Translations under genes and position numbers: made by a program
Part shown: positions 6,924 to 15,169 of the stretch, one piece after another
How positions within the stretch are numbered: the stretch's first letter is position 1
How the letters are laid out: every line of letters starts with the position of its first letter
Assembly: GCF_013375035.1 (NCBI RefSeq)
Contig: NZ_CP056032.1
Span: 2,340,001 to 2,404,000, forward strand
Direction of reading: 5' to 3'
Source: Spirosoma sp. KUDC1026
Lineage (GTDB): Bacteria; Bacteroidota; Bacteroidia; Cytophagales; Spirosomataceae
DNA length: 64,000 nucleotides
Notes under the pieces: generated by a model
Databases searched by the model: none
Seen by the model: only the letters and a program-made list of their open reading frames with translations
Told to the model about the DNA's origin: nothing

Positions 6924-9056
6924 TTACGCCTGAGCCACTTTCAGCTGGTGACGCAGGTCGTCCAGTTGGGTTTGTGCTTCGGCAATTTTCTTATCAATGT
7001 CTGCACGCAGTTTATCGGCGTTCTTCGACCGGGCAAAGAACTCGATGTTGTTGCGGTACGTAGCGATGTCGTTTTCGATGGCCGTAATGCGCCGACGAAT
7101 GTCGTTCTCGCGTTTGTTGCCGCCACCGTCGCGGTCACCACGACCGAAATCGCGGTCCCGGCTGCGGGTAACTTCGGCTTCGTTCTGGAGCATAACCCGC
7201 TCTTTCTCTTTCGCCGGAATTTTACCCGTAGCACCTACCAAGGCGTTAACGGCGTTGATATAGCGTTTCTGCGTGGTCTGCATATCTTTCTTCGGTACGA
7301 AGCCAATGCTGTTCCACTCTTTTTTGAACTCATTCAACTGCGAGAGGTCGGCGTTTTCGCTGGCGGCCGCTTCGATCCGTTCGATCAGGGCTACTTTCTG
7401 CGCCAGGTTGCTTTCAAATTCGCGCTCGGTTTCCTGGTTTTTCGACCGCTTCTTGCCAAAGAAAGCATCACAGGCCGTTTTGAACCGGTCGAAGATGGAG
7501 TTTTTCTGCTTCTCAGGAACCTGACCAACATTTTTCCACTGGCGCTGTAGTTCGATTACTTTCTGCGTTACCTCGGGCGATTCTTCGCCCGATGCCAGAA
7601 TGGCTTCTACCTGTTCGCAGAGGTCGGTTTTGAGCCGCAGGTTTTCTTCGCGCTTCGCTTCCAGCTGTTTGAAGAATTCGCCTTTGTTGTGGAAGAACGT
7701 TTTCAGAGCCGCCCAGAATTTCTTGCTCAGCTCTTTACCTTCTTCACGAGGCATTGGGCCTTTGATGGCGTTCCAGCGATCCTGCAGCGCCATCACATCT
7801 TTCGTCCGGTCGTTCCAGTCGTTGATGCTGTTCGATGTGAATGAGGTCAGCGGAACCAGCTCTTCGTAGATTGCCGATTTCTCTTCATACAACTGCGCCG
7901 ACTCTTTCCGCTGCTCGTTCGTCTGATCACGGCGTTTGTCGTACAGTACGTCGAGGGCGGCTTTCATCCGGCCCCAAAGCACTTCCTGCTCCGCCTTAGG
8001 AGCGGGGCCGATGTGTTTATATTCTTCGAACAGCGCGTTGGCTTCGTCGATCACCTGCCGGGTAACCGGGGTTTCTTCCGAGGCCTTGGCCATCGCTTCT
8101 ACTTTCTCGATGACTTCGGTTTTTAGTCCGGTATTTTTCTTCCGGTCCAGTTCCTTCAGCTCGAAATAGATGTTCCGGTTGCTGTAGTACCGATCAACCA
8201 GCGCGTGGTACGTAGCCCAGAGGGTTGCATTATGGGGTGAGTTGATATTACCGGCCGCTTTCCAGTCGTCCTGAACCTTTTTGAATTCGTTCCAGCTCGT
8301 TTTAGGATCACCCGCGTTATTTTCGTCGTTTTCGACCAGTTCCCGTAGCCGGGTCAGCAGCTCGGTTTTCGTCGCGAAATTACCGTCTTTGGCCTTGTCC
8401 AGATTCTGGAAATACGTGTTCTTCTGGCTCTTGATCTGCTTGTACAGATCGTCGAAACGCTGAACCGTTTCATCGTATTTGTACTCGAAACCTTCCTCAG
8501 CCCCCGTATCAGCCATGTACGATTGCAGAGCAGCTTCGCGTTCGGCCCGCTTCATCTGATCGAACAGCGGTTTTGCCTCTTTCAGCACCTGATCTGCTTT
8601 CTTGAAATCGCCGGGAGCAACCTCCGCTACGCTAATGGTAGCGAGCTGCGTTTCGAGCAGCGATACAAAATCCTGCTTGGAAAACTGACTGTAATCAACC
8701 GTTACGTCGGCTTCATCGGCGTCTTCAGTATCTGATGTCTCTTCCAGTTCCGCAACAGGGCTGGTTGATTCTTCAGCAATAGAAGCCTCCGGCTCGCTGG
8801 CTGGTTCATCGGCCGGCGTCGGCTCGTCGGTACCAGTATCGGGCTGAAGGGATTCGGTTGCTTCGGCTGTGGGTTGAGTAGATTCCGAAGGAACGTCTAC
8901 CGACGATGTTTCGGCGGATTCGGGCGTGGTTGTTTCGCCCTCCGTCGCCTGATCTGCCGGCGTCGTGGTTTCTTCGGGAGTATTGTTGACCAGCTCATCC
9001 GCTACCTGAGAAGAGGGTGTTGGCTGCTGGTTAATTTCCTGTTCTTCGTTTGCCAT
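6924..9056 (-). CDS. DUF349 domain-containing protein
   Basis: A 710-residue cytoplasmic protein. The first ~115 residues are a low-complexity Glu/Thr/Pro/Ser region. Residues about 130-600 contain successive ~70-residue helical DUF349 repeats, each with a W-x-x-x-G or similar core, such as WNEFKKVQDDWKAAGNI, LWGRMKAALDVLYDKRR, QRQWKNVGQVPEKQKN and KKEWNSIGFVPKKD. A Lys/Arg-rich linker (RSRDRDFGRGDRDGG) and a C-terminal coiled coil follow. No signal peptide. The molecular function of the family is unsettled; the E. coli relative YicH-like naming does not apply. The start ATG 9056 is divergent from pdxH with about 95 bp between. Confidence 0.9.
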   Translation of the reverse strand: MANEEQEINQQPTPSSQVADELVNNTPEETTTPADQATEGETTTPESAETSSVDVPSESTQPTAEATESLQPDTGTDEPTPADEPASEPEASIAEESTSPVAELEETSDTEDADEADVTVDYSQFSKQDFVSLLETQLATISVAEVAPGDFKKADQVLKEAKPLFDQMKRAEREAALQSYMADTGAEEGFEYKYDETVQRFDDLYKQIKSQKNTYFQNLDKAKDGNFATKTELLTRLRELVENDENNAGDPKTSWNEFKKVQDDWKAAGNINSPHNATLWATYHALVDRYYSNRNIYFELKELDRKKNTGLKTEVIEKVEAMAKASEETPVTRQVIDEANALFEEYKHIGPAPKAEQEVLWGRMKAALDVLYDKRRDQTNEQRKESAQLYEEKSAIYEELVPLTSFTSNSINDWNDRTKDVMALQDRWNAIKGPMPREEGKELSKKFWAALKTFFHNKGEFFKQLEAKREENLRLKTDLCEQVEAILASGEESPEVTQKVIELQRQWKNVGQVPEKQKNSIFDRFKTACDAFFGKKRSKNQETEREFESNLAQKVALIERIEAAASENADLSQLNEFKKEWNSIGFVPKKDMQTTQKRYINAVNALVGATGKIPAKEKERVMLQNEAEVTRSRDRDFGRGDRDGGGNKRENDIRRRITAIENDIATYRNNIEFFARSKNADKLRADIDKKIAEAQTQLDDLRHQLKVAQA

Positions 9057-9151
9057 GTTGGGAACGTACCAATTACTTTTGCAAAAGTACGATAAAATGC
9101 GAATTTACCCGTCACCTCACTTGCCAAAAGCGGTTAATCCAACTCAACGCA

Positions 9152-9793
9152 ATGTCATCGACAATCAGTGATTTACGTAAAGAGTACACGCTCAAAGGGC
9201 TCGACGCCGTCGATGTTTCGGAGAGCCCTATTATTCAGTTTCGGCGCTGGTTCGATGCGGCCCTGGCTGCGGGCATTCCTGAGCCCAATGCTATGCATGT
9301 TAGTACGGTGACGCCCGATGGTCGGCCGGATGGTCGGATTGTCCTGCTGAAAGCCGTGTCTGACGCTGGTTTTGTATTCTTTACCAATTACGAGAGCCGG
9401 AAGGGACAGGAGCTGGCAGCGCACCCATTTGCCGCCCTTACGTTCTTTTATCAGCCGCTGGAACAGCAAATCCGGGTGGAAGGCCGGGTTGAAAAAGTGA
9501 GCGCTGAAGAGTCGACAGATTATTTTCATAGCCGCCCGCGCGGCAGTCAGATTGGGGCCTGGGTGTCGAATCAAAGTCATCCTATTGATAGTCGTGACGT
9601 GCTGGAAATCCGGCAGCAGGAGCTGGAAACGCAATTCGCTGACCAGGAAATTCCCCGACCGGAGCATTGGGGCGGCTACCGGGTCGTGCCCGATACAATC
9701 GAATTCTGGCAGGGGCGTCCAAGTCGCCTGCACGACCGAATTCGGTATCGTCTGGAAAACGGCACCTGGTTAATCGAGCGATTGGCTCCTTAA
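9152..9793 (+). CDS. pdxH: Pyridoxamine 5'-phosphate oxidase
   Basis: A 213-residue FMN enzyme that oxidises PNP/PMP to pyridoxal 5'-phosphate, the last step of vitamin B6 synthesis and salvage. Typical motifs are present in order: LRKEYTLKGL, then PDGRPDGRIVLLKAV (FMN phosphate contacts), GFVFFTNYESRKGQELAAHP, SRPRGSQIGAWVSNQS, and the C-terminal EFWQGRPSRLHDRIRY signature. Length is normal for PdxH. ATG 9152 is chosen because the upstream in-frame extension to 9050 overlaps the divergent gene start and looks non-coding. It is followed by a terminator and is probably monocistronic. Confidence 0.97.
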   Translation: MSSTISDLRKEYTLKGLDAVDVSESPIIQFRRWFDAALAAGIPEPNAMHVSTVTPDGRPDGRIVLLKAVSDAGFVFFTNYESRKGQELAAHPFAALTFFYQPLEQQIRVEGRVEKVSAEESTDYFHSRPRGSQIGAWVSNQSHPIDSRDVLEIRQQELETQFADQEIPRPEHWGGYRVVPDTIEFWQGRPSRLHDRIRYRLENGTWLIERLAP

Positions 9794-9883
9794 CTGTCCT
9801 ATCTGCCGTAAAAAACTTACGGCACGTGGGGTTCCGGAAAGTGACTGCAGAAGTCCTAGCAGGCGCAACGAAAACGATCTCAT

Positions 9884-9922
9884 AAAAAAAAGAGGATGAC
9901 CCTGGGGTCGCCCTCTTTTTTT
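9884..9922 (+). terminator. Terminator downstream of pdxH
   Basis: A-rich stem AAAAAAAGAGG / CCTCTTTTTTT encloses GACCC/GGGTC. It works for pdxH on the plus strand and for the convergent small gene on the minus strand. Confidence 0.8.
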
Positions 9923-9941
9923 ATGTACTGGTTGACCGTGG

Positions 9942-10175
9942 TTAAACCGTCCCCGTTTTCAGAAGGCTTTTACGCACTTTGTCGGCCGCGGCCAGATCCG
10001 TTAACGTGATGTTCGCTTTCTGGCGCATGGTGGGCGACGAGGTCAAAATTTCGGTAGCAATTTGAATAAGCAGCGCAGCCGTAGCGGGTCCATTGGCCCG
10101 GCGCCGGGTCGATCGCCCCGCAGCTGGCGTTGAATTGCCTGTGGCTAATTTACTCAGGGTGTACGTGGATTCCAT
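9942..10175 (-). CDS. Small hypothetical protein
   Basis: A 77-residue protein (MESTYTLSKLATGN...). An arginine-rich stretch, RSTRRRANGP, is followed by an amphipathic helix (AALLIQIATEILTSSP) and a second helix near LTDLAAADKVRKSLL. No signal peptide. It shares a terminator with pdxH and is the only frame in this stretch with a normal ATG and codon use. Family not recognised; could be nucleic-acid-associated judging by its charge, which is speculation. Confidence 0.55.
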   Translation of the reverse strand: MESTYTLSKLATGNSTPAAGRSTRRRANGPATAALLIQIATEILTSSPTMRQKANITLTDLAAADKVRKSLLKTGTV

Positions 10176-10445
10176 CGGCTCGTTTTCAGTTGTTTACGTT
10201 CTAGTTTAATAACAAAAAATAAATCATTTTTCGCTAAAAAAGGACGATTTATTCATGGAAAAAGAGCTCTGAAGATGAGATTTTTCGACAAATAATTTAT
10301 TTGCGGGTGATGAACGAGAACGGCAACGAAACTTAAATTCTGATGTCACGCTATCTAAGTAGTAAACAGCCCGATACTGGCGAAAGAGGCTCTTTCTAGT
10401 GACCTTGTTTTGACAAATTTGAGGCCGGTTTATTAAATAGACGTC

Positions 10446-10584
10446 CTCTCGAAGCGAGAGATCGGGTCGTGGATATCCATGTTTAGTTGCTAAACGGAAC
10501 AGGTCACTACCGTCGATGGCGGCTTTACGCTGTACTCAGCACCTGTACCAAAAACAGCGCCCAATGACGGGCGCTGTTTTGGTA
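10446..10584 (+). ncRNA. Hairpin-rich intergenic segment, candidate structured RNA
   Basis: The gene-free stretch 10176-10588 contains a dense run of hairpins: CTCTC-GAAGC-GAGAG (10446), GGATATCC (10471), GTTTAG-TTG-CTAAAC (10481), and a branched unit where ACAGGT (10499) pairs with ACCTGT (10541) around CCG...CGG and GCTG-TACT-CAGC. A terminator ends the run. No reading frame is credible. The strand cannot be fixed because hairpins are symmetric; plus is chosen because the terminator follows. The first part (10176-10440) is AT-rich and shows nothing else. Confidence 0.3.
10546..10584. terminator. Bidirectional terminator
   Basis: AAAACAGCGCCC pairs with GGGCGCTGTTTT, extended by TACC/GGTA with one bulged A. 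It serves the minus-strand gene ending at 10589 and any plus-strand transcript from the preceding structured segment. Confidence 0.75.
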
Positions 10585-10588
10585 TAAG

Positions 10589-10954
10589 TCAGAGATGTTC
10601 ATCAGGGAAGGCATCCGTGCGGTGCAGCAATAAGCTGAATTTTGGCCACTGACTGGCTTCAACCAAGTATAGCGTCATCAGAGGCACCCGCACACCGCTG
10701 CCGTTGGGGTGAGCAACCGGCTGCATGAACGGAACGGCGGCTACGACGTAACGACCATTGGCTCGCGCCTGATCCGGAAACGTTAGTTCGTGTTCTGTTC
10801 TGAATTGAAATGTAGTGCCAAACGCTGTTTCGAAATCAATCCAGGTATCGGGTCCCAAAACACTGCGCTGGTCACGATTTCCCTGTTCGAACAGTACGAA
10901 ACGCAGCAGAACTTCCGGCTTGACCAAAATTGCGTTTCCCTGAAATATGCTCAT
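10589..10954 (-). CDS. Hypothetical protein
   Basis: A 121-residue soluble protein starting MSIFQGNAILVKPEVLLRF. It is rich in beta-strand-like stretches and ends with DAFPDEHL. No signal peptide, no transmembrane segment and no catalytic motif that I recognise. It has its own terminator and an AT-rich upstream region. Isolated on the minus strand between a hairpin-rich spacer and a secreted beta-helix gene. Confidence 0.65.
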   Translation of the reverse strand: MSIFQGNAILVKPEVLLRFVLFEQGNRDQRSVLGPDTWIDFETAFGTTFQFRTEHELTFPDQARANGRYVVAAVPFMQPVAHPNGSGVRVPLMTLYLVEASQWPKFSLLLHRTDAFPDEHL

Positions 10955-11070
10955 GTTTTAGTTTTGTTGTTTGCTGTTCAACTAAAACATAAATATAACA
11001 AAAAAAAGGTATAGGTAGAGTATCTGCGTACCCTAAAAAATGATATAAAATTCTAACTAATAGACGGTTG

Positions 11071-12366
11071 CTAGAATCGGTTATCATGAGCGCCGTTGTG
11101 CTGTTTGGCATAATCGCTGGAGACTAACCCGCTGGCCTTCTGATAAACGTTGGCCTGGAGCACGTTACCATACGTATTACCATTCTGGAAACTGACAACT
11201 TCGTAATTTTTGGGATTTCCGGCGTTGCTTAGCTGGTTCTTCGTAACCAAGTTGTGAAAAGCATTGTCGAACAGTAGGGCGTTGTAAGCCCCGGTTCGGA
11301 CTACATTGTCCGCAAACCGCCCGCCCGACGCGCCCTGCACCCGAATGGTGCCATCATCGGCCGAAGATGGTGTGCTGGACACAAACGTATTGTTAGTCGC
11401 CACCCAGTTTGTAATCGTCCCACCGTTACCCGCGTACAGTTGAAATGGACTGCCTTTGACGGTTATTTTGTTTCGTGTAAACCGAAGCAGGGTAGTAATC
11501 TTATGGCCATTGTCGGAAACGCTGATTCCCGAAAACGTATTTTTTACCGCCTTTGCTACATTGTCTGATACCTCAGCGTTCTGTGAACCCACCAGTTCGT
11601 AGGCCGCGTATGTAGCGTCGGTTACCCGATTGCGCCGGATGACAATGGCCTGATTGGGACCACTGATTGATATGGCCATGCCGTTTTTTTTGTCTATCCG
11701 CCCCAGATCGGAAAATGCGTTGTCCTCGATCCGTACTCCGTCGATCTGCCAGGTAACGGCTTCGCTACGTTCCCAGCCGTGGTTCTGGATTTCAATGCCC
11801 ATCCGCCCTAAACTCTTGAACGTATTGTGGTGGATGAATACGTTTTTGATGGGAACCGACACGTTCTTCCCGGTCCCGTACGACTGCGCGTTGAGTTTGA
11901 TCGCATTGCCATTCAGGCGGGGAGCGGTGAACGTACAATGATCAATTTCGTAGCGGTCAACGGGCGCGTGCTCATTGGAAAAAATCATTCCCTGGCCCTT
12001 CGCCGATGACAGATTGGTAAAGAGAATGCCTGTCAGGTGAATGCGGCTCACGGGCCCTACGGCATTCAGCATATGGCAGATGGCCTTACCCGCTGGTACA
12101 TAAAACTCGGCTTTCCCCGCGCCCGACAGAATCAGGTTCCGCTTATTGGCCAGGGTGCAGGTATTCGAAAAAACGTAACGTCCCGCCGGAAAAACGATCC
12201 GGGCGCCTGAGGCTGGAGCGCGGTTGATGGCAGCCTGAACAGCTGCGCTCGTGAACCCATTTACAGTAATTGTCGGGGTATCCGCAGCCGGAACGGCGAA
12301 TGGGATAAGCAGGAGGGAAGCGGCAAGAAGAACAAAACCGCGAAGCCCTAAACGAGAAAAAAGCAT
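11071..12366 (-). CDS. Secreted right-handed beta-helix protein (pectate-lyase-like fold)
   Basis: A 431-residue exported protein from ATG 12366; the frame continues to a TTG at 12378 but the ATG opens a better signal peptide (GFVLLAASLLLIPFAVPAAD). After the leader come an AVQAAINRAPASGARIVFPAG pectate-lyase-3-like start and then PbH1-type coils of ~22 residues, for example NVFIHHNTFKSLGRMGIEIQN, GVRIEDNAFSDLG and QAIVIRRNRVTDATYAAYEL. This is a carbohydrate-binding or lyase/hydrolase scaffold. No unambiguous catalytic residues can be assigned. It probably acts outside the cell on polysaccharide. Confidence 0.82.
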   Translation of the reverse strand: MLFSRLGLRGFVLLAASLLLIPFAVPAADTPTITVNGFTSAAVQAAINRAPASGARIVFPAGRYVFSNTCTLANKRNLILSGAGKAEFYVPAGKAICHMLNAVGPVSRIHLTGILFTNLSSAKGQGMIFSNEHAPVDRYEIDHCTFTAPRLNGNAIKLNAQSYGTGKNVSVPIKNVFIHHNTFKSLGRMGIEIQNHGWERSEAVTWQIDGVRIEDNAFSDLGRIDKKNGMAISISGPNQAIVIRRNRVTDATYAAYELVGSQNAEVSDNVAKAVKNTFSGISVSDNGHKITTLLRFTRNKITVKGSPFQLYAGNGGTITNWVATNNTFVSSTPSSADDGTIRVQGASGGRFADNVVRTGAYNALLFDNAFHNLVTKNQLSNAGNPKNYEVVSFQNGNTYGNVLQANVYQKASGLVSSDYAKQHNGAHDNRF

Positions 12367-12390
12367 GCGAAGAAGCAAAAATCAGAGAAT

Positions 12391-13263
12391 CTATTCCTGA
12401 CGTATTTCGGCGGTCAGGATACCCGCTGGCCGGAGCCGTGCTACCCGAATGCCGGACAGCGCCCGGTGATACAGCACATAGTCGCTGAGCGGGTAGGACG
12501 TAATGACAACCGCGCCCTGCTCCGATGAGGCATGGAGCAAATGTATCCGGCCGTCGGGTTGGCGAACGGCAATGCCAACGTGTTTCATATCCAGCCCCGG
12601 CCGGGCGGCTGTGAGCATCACGATGTCGCCTTCCTGCAACTGCGATTCGGCCTGGCGCAGATGGCTTTTGGGAATAAACGAAAACGGTTGTTGACTAATG
12701 AGCGCTTCGGTCTGGGTAACCTGGCGCAGTACGGCCGGATCGGTCAACTGGGGGTATTTGTACGTCGCTGAGCTCATGTACGAAACCGCCTTGGCTACAG
12801 AAATACTGCCGGACAGACTACTCGTTACGTCAATTACTAACCCTTTGCGTTCGTTATCGCGCAGCCAGTCCGAAAAATAGTGCAGCCGACTGCCGTAGCC
12901 ATCGATGCGGCCATCCCGGTAGCGTAGCTGGGTCAGGTAATTTCGATAGAGCTGGTCGAACGACTGCTGAACTGGTTTGTCGCGCAGGGCATGCCAGGCC
13001 AGCGTAAGGGCCAGCACGTTTTCGACGTAGGTGGTGCAGTCGAATTCTTTCAAATTGACCACAAGCTGTTCCGTTGGGTTAACATCGAGGGTGTGGGCTA
13101 CGTAGGGAAATCCCAGAAACTTCTGACCGAGCTGTGTAACGGTTTCAGCGGGCGTTTTCCCGCCAGCGCCAGCCAGGCGCTGCAGATCCGGTAGGGTAGC
13201 CGACTGGGCCAGCAGCGCCGTTGAAGTAAGCCAGAAAAGAAAGACAGTAAACAGGTGGGGCAT
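12391..13263 (-). CDS. DUF1460 family exported amidase-like protein
   Basis: 290 residues from ATG 13263, giving the signal peptide MPHLFTVFLFWLTSTALLAQ; a longer start at 13287 is possible. The papain-like NlpC/P60-related core shows the catalytic Cys in LKEFDCTTYVENVLAL and the catalytic His in DMKHVGIAVRQPDGRIHLLHA. An alpha/beta region in between carries RYRDGRIDGYGSRLHYFSDWL. DUF1460 proteins are described as N-acetylmuramoyl-L-alanine amidase-like peptidoglycan enzymes. It lies 24 bp upstream of the beta-helix gene and 60 bp downstream of the GH13 gene on the same strand. Confidence 0.88.
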   Translation of the reverse strand: MPHLFTVFLFWLTSTALLAQSATLPDLQRLAGAGGKTPAETVTQLGQKFLGFPYVAHTLDVNPTEQLVVNLKEFDCTTYVENVLALTLAWHALRDKPVQQSFDQLYRNYLTQLRYRDGRIDGYGSRLHYFSDWLRDNERKGLVIDVTSSLSGSISVAKAVSYMSSATYKYPQLTDPAVLRQVTQTEALISQQPFSFIPKSHLRQAESQLQEGDIVMLTAARPGLDMKHVGIAVRQPDGRIHLLHASSEQGAVVITSYPLSDYVLYHRALSGIRVARLRPAGILTAEIRQE

Positions 13264-13324
13264 TGAGTAGTAGTGAGCGGTGAGCACGACGGGATTCGAT
13301 TTCCCGAAACCCGTCGTGAAGTTA

Positions 13325-15049
13325 TCACTTAATTTCTAGGACACGAACGCCACGGGGGGGCAATGATAAAGAAACGCCCTCTCGCCCGGATGCCGTAACA
13401 GTCGTATGCGTCAGGAAAACATCGCTGAACTGATACGTTTGGTTTGGGTCCAGGTTCATGACGCCAAAGGCATGGCCCGGAATCCGAACCGTCGTATCGT
13501 AGCTGGTATCGTTCGAAAAATTGCAGACGATCAGCAGCCGCTGGCGGTTCGTATAGCGCAGGTAGCTATAAATTTTATGGGCGTCGTAACCTGCACTCTG
13601 GCCGTTCTCGTTCGCGTATTGCAGGTCGTAGAAATAGCCGTTCTGGATGGCGTCGGAACCGTTAACAAGATGATTCAACTGCTGGTAGAACGCCCGGAGC
13701 AGTCGCTGTTCGTTGGTCAGCAGAGCACCATCGTAGCGGCCACCATTAATCCAGTTCTGCCAGTCGGGCAGGCCCCAGTAATCGAAAATGGTCGTGCGGC
13801 CATCGTCTCCGCTGAAGCCTTCGCTTCCTTCGGCCCGAACGCCGATCTCCTGCCCGAAATACAATAGAAAGGGGCCGGTGTGCATCGTGGCCGAAAGGGT
13901 CATAGCCGGGATAGCCGCCCAGGGATCGTTGGTAAAGAAGTGGGACGCGATGCGCTGCTCATCGTGGGTTTCTAGGAACCGCAGCATGTGCTGCGAATAG
14001 TCGCCGGACTGATGCTGCCAGACCCGCGTGATGTCGTAACAGGAACCTCTGCCTTCCATCAGTGCCCGTAGGGTATCGTATAATCCCACTTTGTCGTAGA
14101 GATAATCGAAGCCCCCTTCGAAAATAAAGGGCCGGTAGAGGTGCGGCTCGTAAATCTCCGCGATAAAGATCGTGCGCGGGTATTTTAGTTTGACCCGTTC
14201 AATGGCCCACCGCCAGAAAGCAACCGGCACGAGCTGCGCCATGTCGCAGCGGAAACCATCAACACCTTTGTCGGCCCAGAATAGCAGAATGTCGAGCATC
14301 TGCTGCCAGGTAGCCGGAACAGGCGAAACGTGCTGACTGCCATCGAAGATGTTCAGGCCATAATTCAGCTTGACGGTTTCGTACCAGTCGTTCGCGTCGG
14401 GAGTAGCCGTAATGGAGCCGCTGCCCGTCACCTTCGCCGGAAACTCGTGCAGCCGGTTGGGAGTGGTTTTGTCCAGCAAACCGGCTTCCGGCGAGACGAA
14501 GGTTTCGTTGGGCAGATAATAGAAGTTATTGTCAGGGGCAAAGTTAACGGACGTATTATCCTGCTCGCCCAGATCGACGACACCGGCCGGCTTGGCATCG
14601 GAATGATACTGACGGGCTACGTGGTTCGGGACGAAATCCGTAATAACCTTCAGGCCATAGGCGTGGGTTCGGCGAATCAGGGCTTCGAACTCCGCCATCC
14701 GCTCCGTCACGTTCTCGGCCAGATCGGGGTCGACGTCGTAATAATCTTTAACAGCGTAGGGAGAGCCCGCGCGACCTTTGACCACGGTTGGATCGTCGGG
14801 CCGTAGGCCATACGCCGAGTAATCGGTCTGAGTTGCGTGTTCGACGATGCCCGTAAACCAGACGTGCGACGCCCCAAATTGCTTGATCGCTGTCAGGGCC
14901 GCGTCGTTGATCGTATTGAAGGTACCCGAGCCGTTTTCGGCCAGCGAACCATTGATTTTGTTGGTTGTATTCTGATTACCGAACAGACGGGTAAAGATCT
15001 GATAAATAATCAACTTGTCCATTACCGGCGTAGTGGAGGACGTATTCAT
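13325..15049 (-). CDS. Cytoplasmic alpha-amylase family (GH13) enzyme
   Basis: 574 residues without a signal peptide. The (beta/alpha)8 core carries the conserved regions: DFVPNHVAR, nucleophile Asp269 in DGFRCDMAQ, acid/base Glu298 in IFIAEIYEP, and Asp363 in LETHDEQR. A C-terminal beta domain ends in LPPRGVRVLEIK. It acts on alpha-glucans or malto-oligosaccharides in the cytoplasm; exact specificity is not readable. Divergent from an exported GH13 gene, with which it shares a 120 bp promoter region. A second in-frame ATG at 15022 (MDKLIIYQIF) is also possible. Confidence 0.92.
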   Translation of the reverse strand: MNTSSTTPVMDKLIIYQIFTRLFGNQNTTNKINGSLAENGSGTFNTINDAALTAIKQFGASHVWFTGIVEHATQTDYSAYGLRPDDPTVVKGRAGSPYAVKDYYDVDPDLAENVTERMAEFEALIRRTHAYGLKVITDFVPNHVARQYHSDAKPAGVVDLGEQDNTSVNFAPDNNFYYLPNETFVSPEAGLLDKTTPNRLHEFPAKVTGSGSITATPDANDWYETVKLNYGLNIFDGSQHVSPVPATWQQMLDILLFWADKGVDGFRCDMAQLVPVAFWRWAIERVKLKYPRTIFIAEIYEPHLYRPFIFEGGFDYLYDKVGLYDTLRALMEGRGSCYDITRVWQHQSGDYSQHMLRFLETHDEQRIASHFFTNDPWAAIPAMTLSATMHTGPFLLYFGQEIGVRAEGSEGFSGDDGRTTIFDYWGLPDWQNWINGGRYDGALLTNEQRLLRAFYQQLNHLVNGSDAIQNGYFYDLQYANENGQSAGYDAHKIYSYLRYTNRQRLLIVCNFSNDTSYDTTVRIPGHAFGVMNLDPNQTYQFSDVFLTHTTVTASGREGVSLSLPPRGVRVLEIK

Positions 15050-15083
15050 GCAGTAGGAAATAACAAGGTACGGAACGTAATTA

Positions 15084-15126
15084 CAAAGCTAGGTCCTTTT
15101 TGTGCGATAATCCGTAGTTATTTTTG
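15084..15126. promoter_or_regulatory. Divergent promoter region of the two GH13 genes
   Basis: On the minus strand TAGCTTTG (15091-15084) and on the plus strand TATTTTTG (15119-15126) both match the Bacteroidota -7 element TAnnTTTG. They face apart toward the starts at 15049 and 15170. -33 elements are weak. Confidence 0.45.
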
Positions 15127-15169
15127 TATTTAATTGTTTTTTGAGCGCATAGAGCGCTATTTTGAGTGT

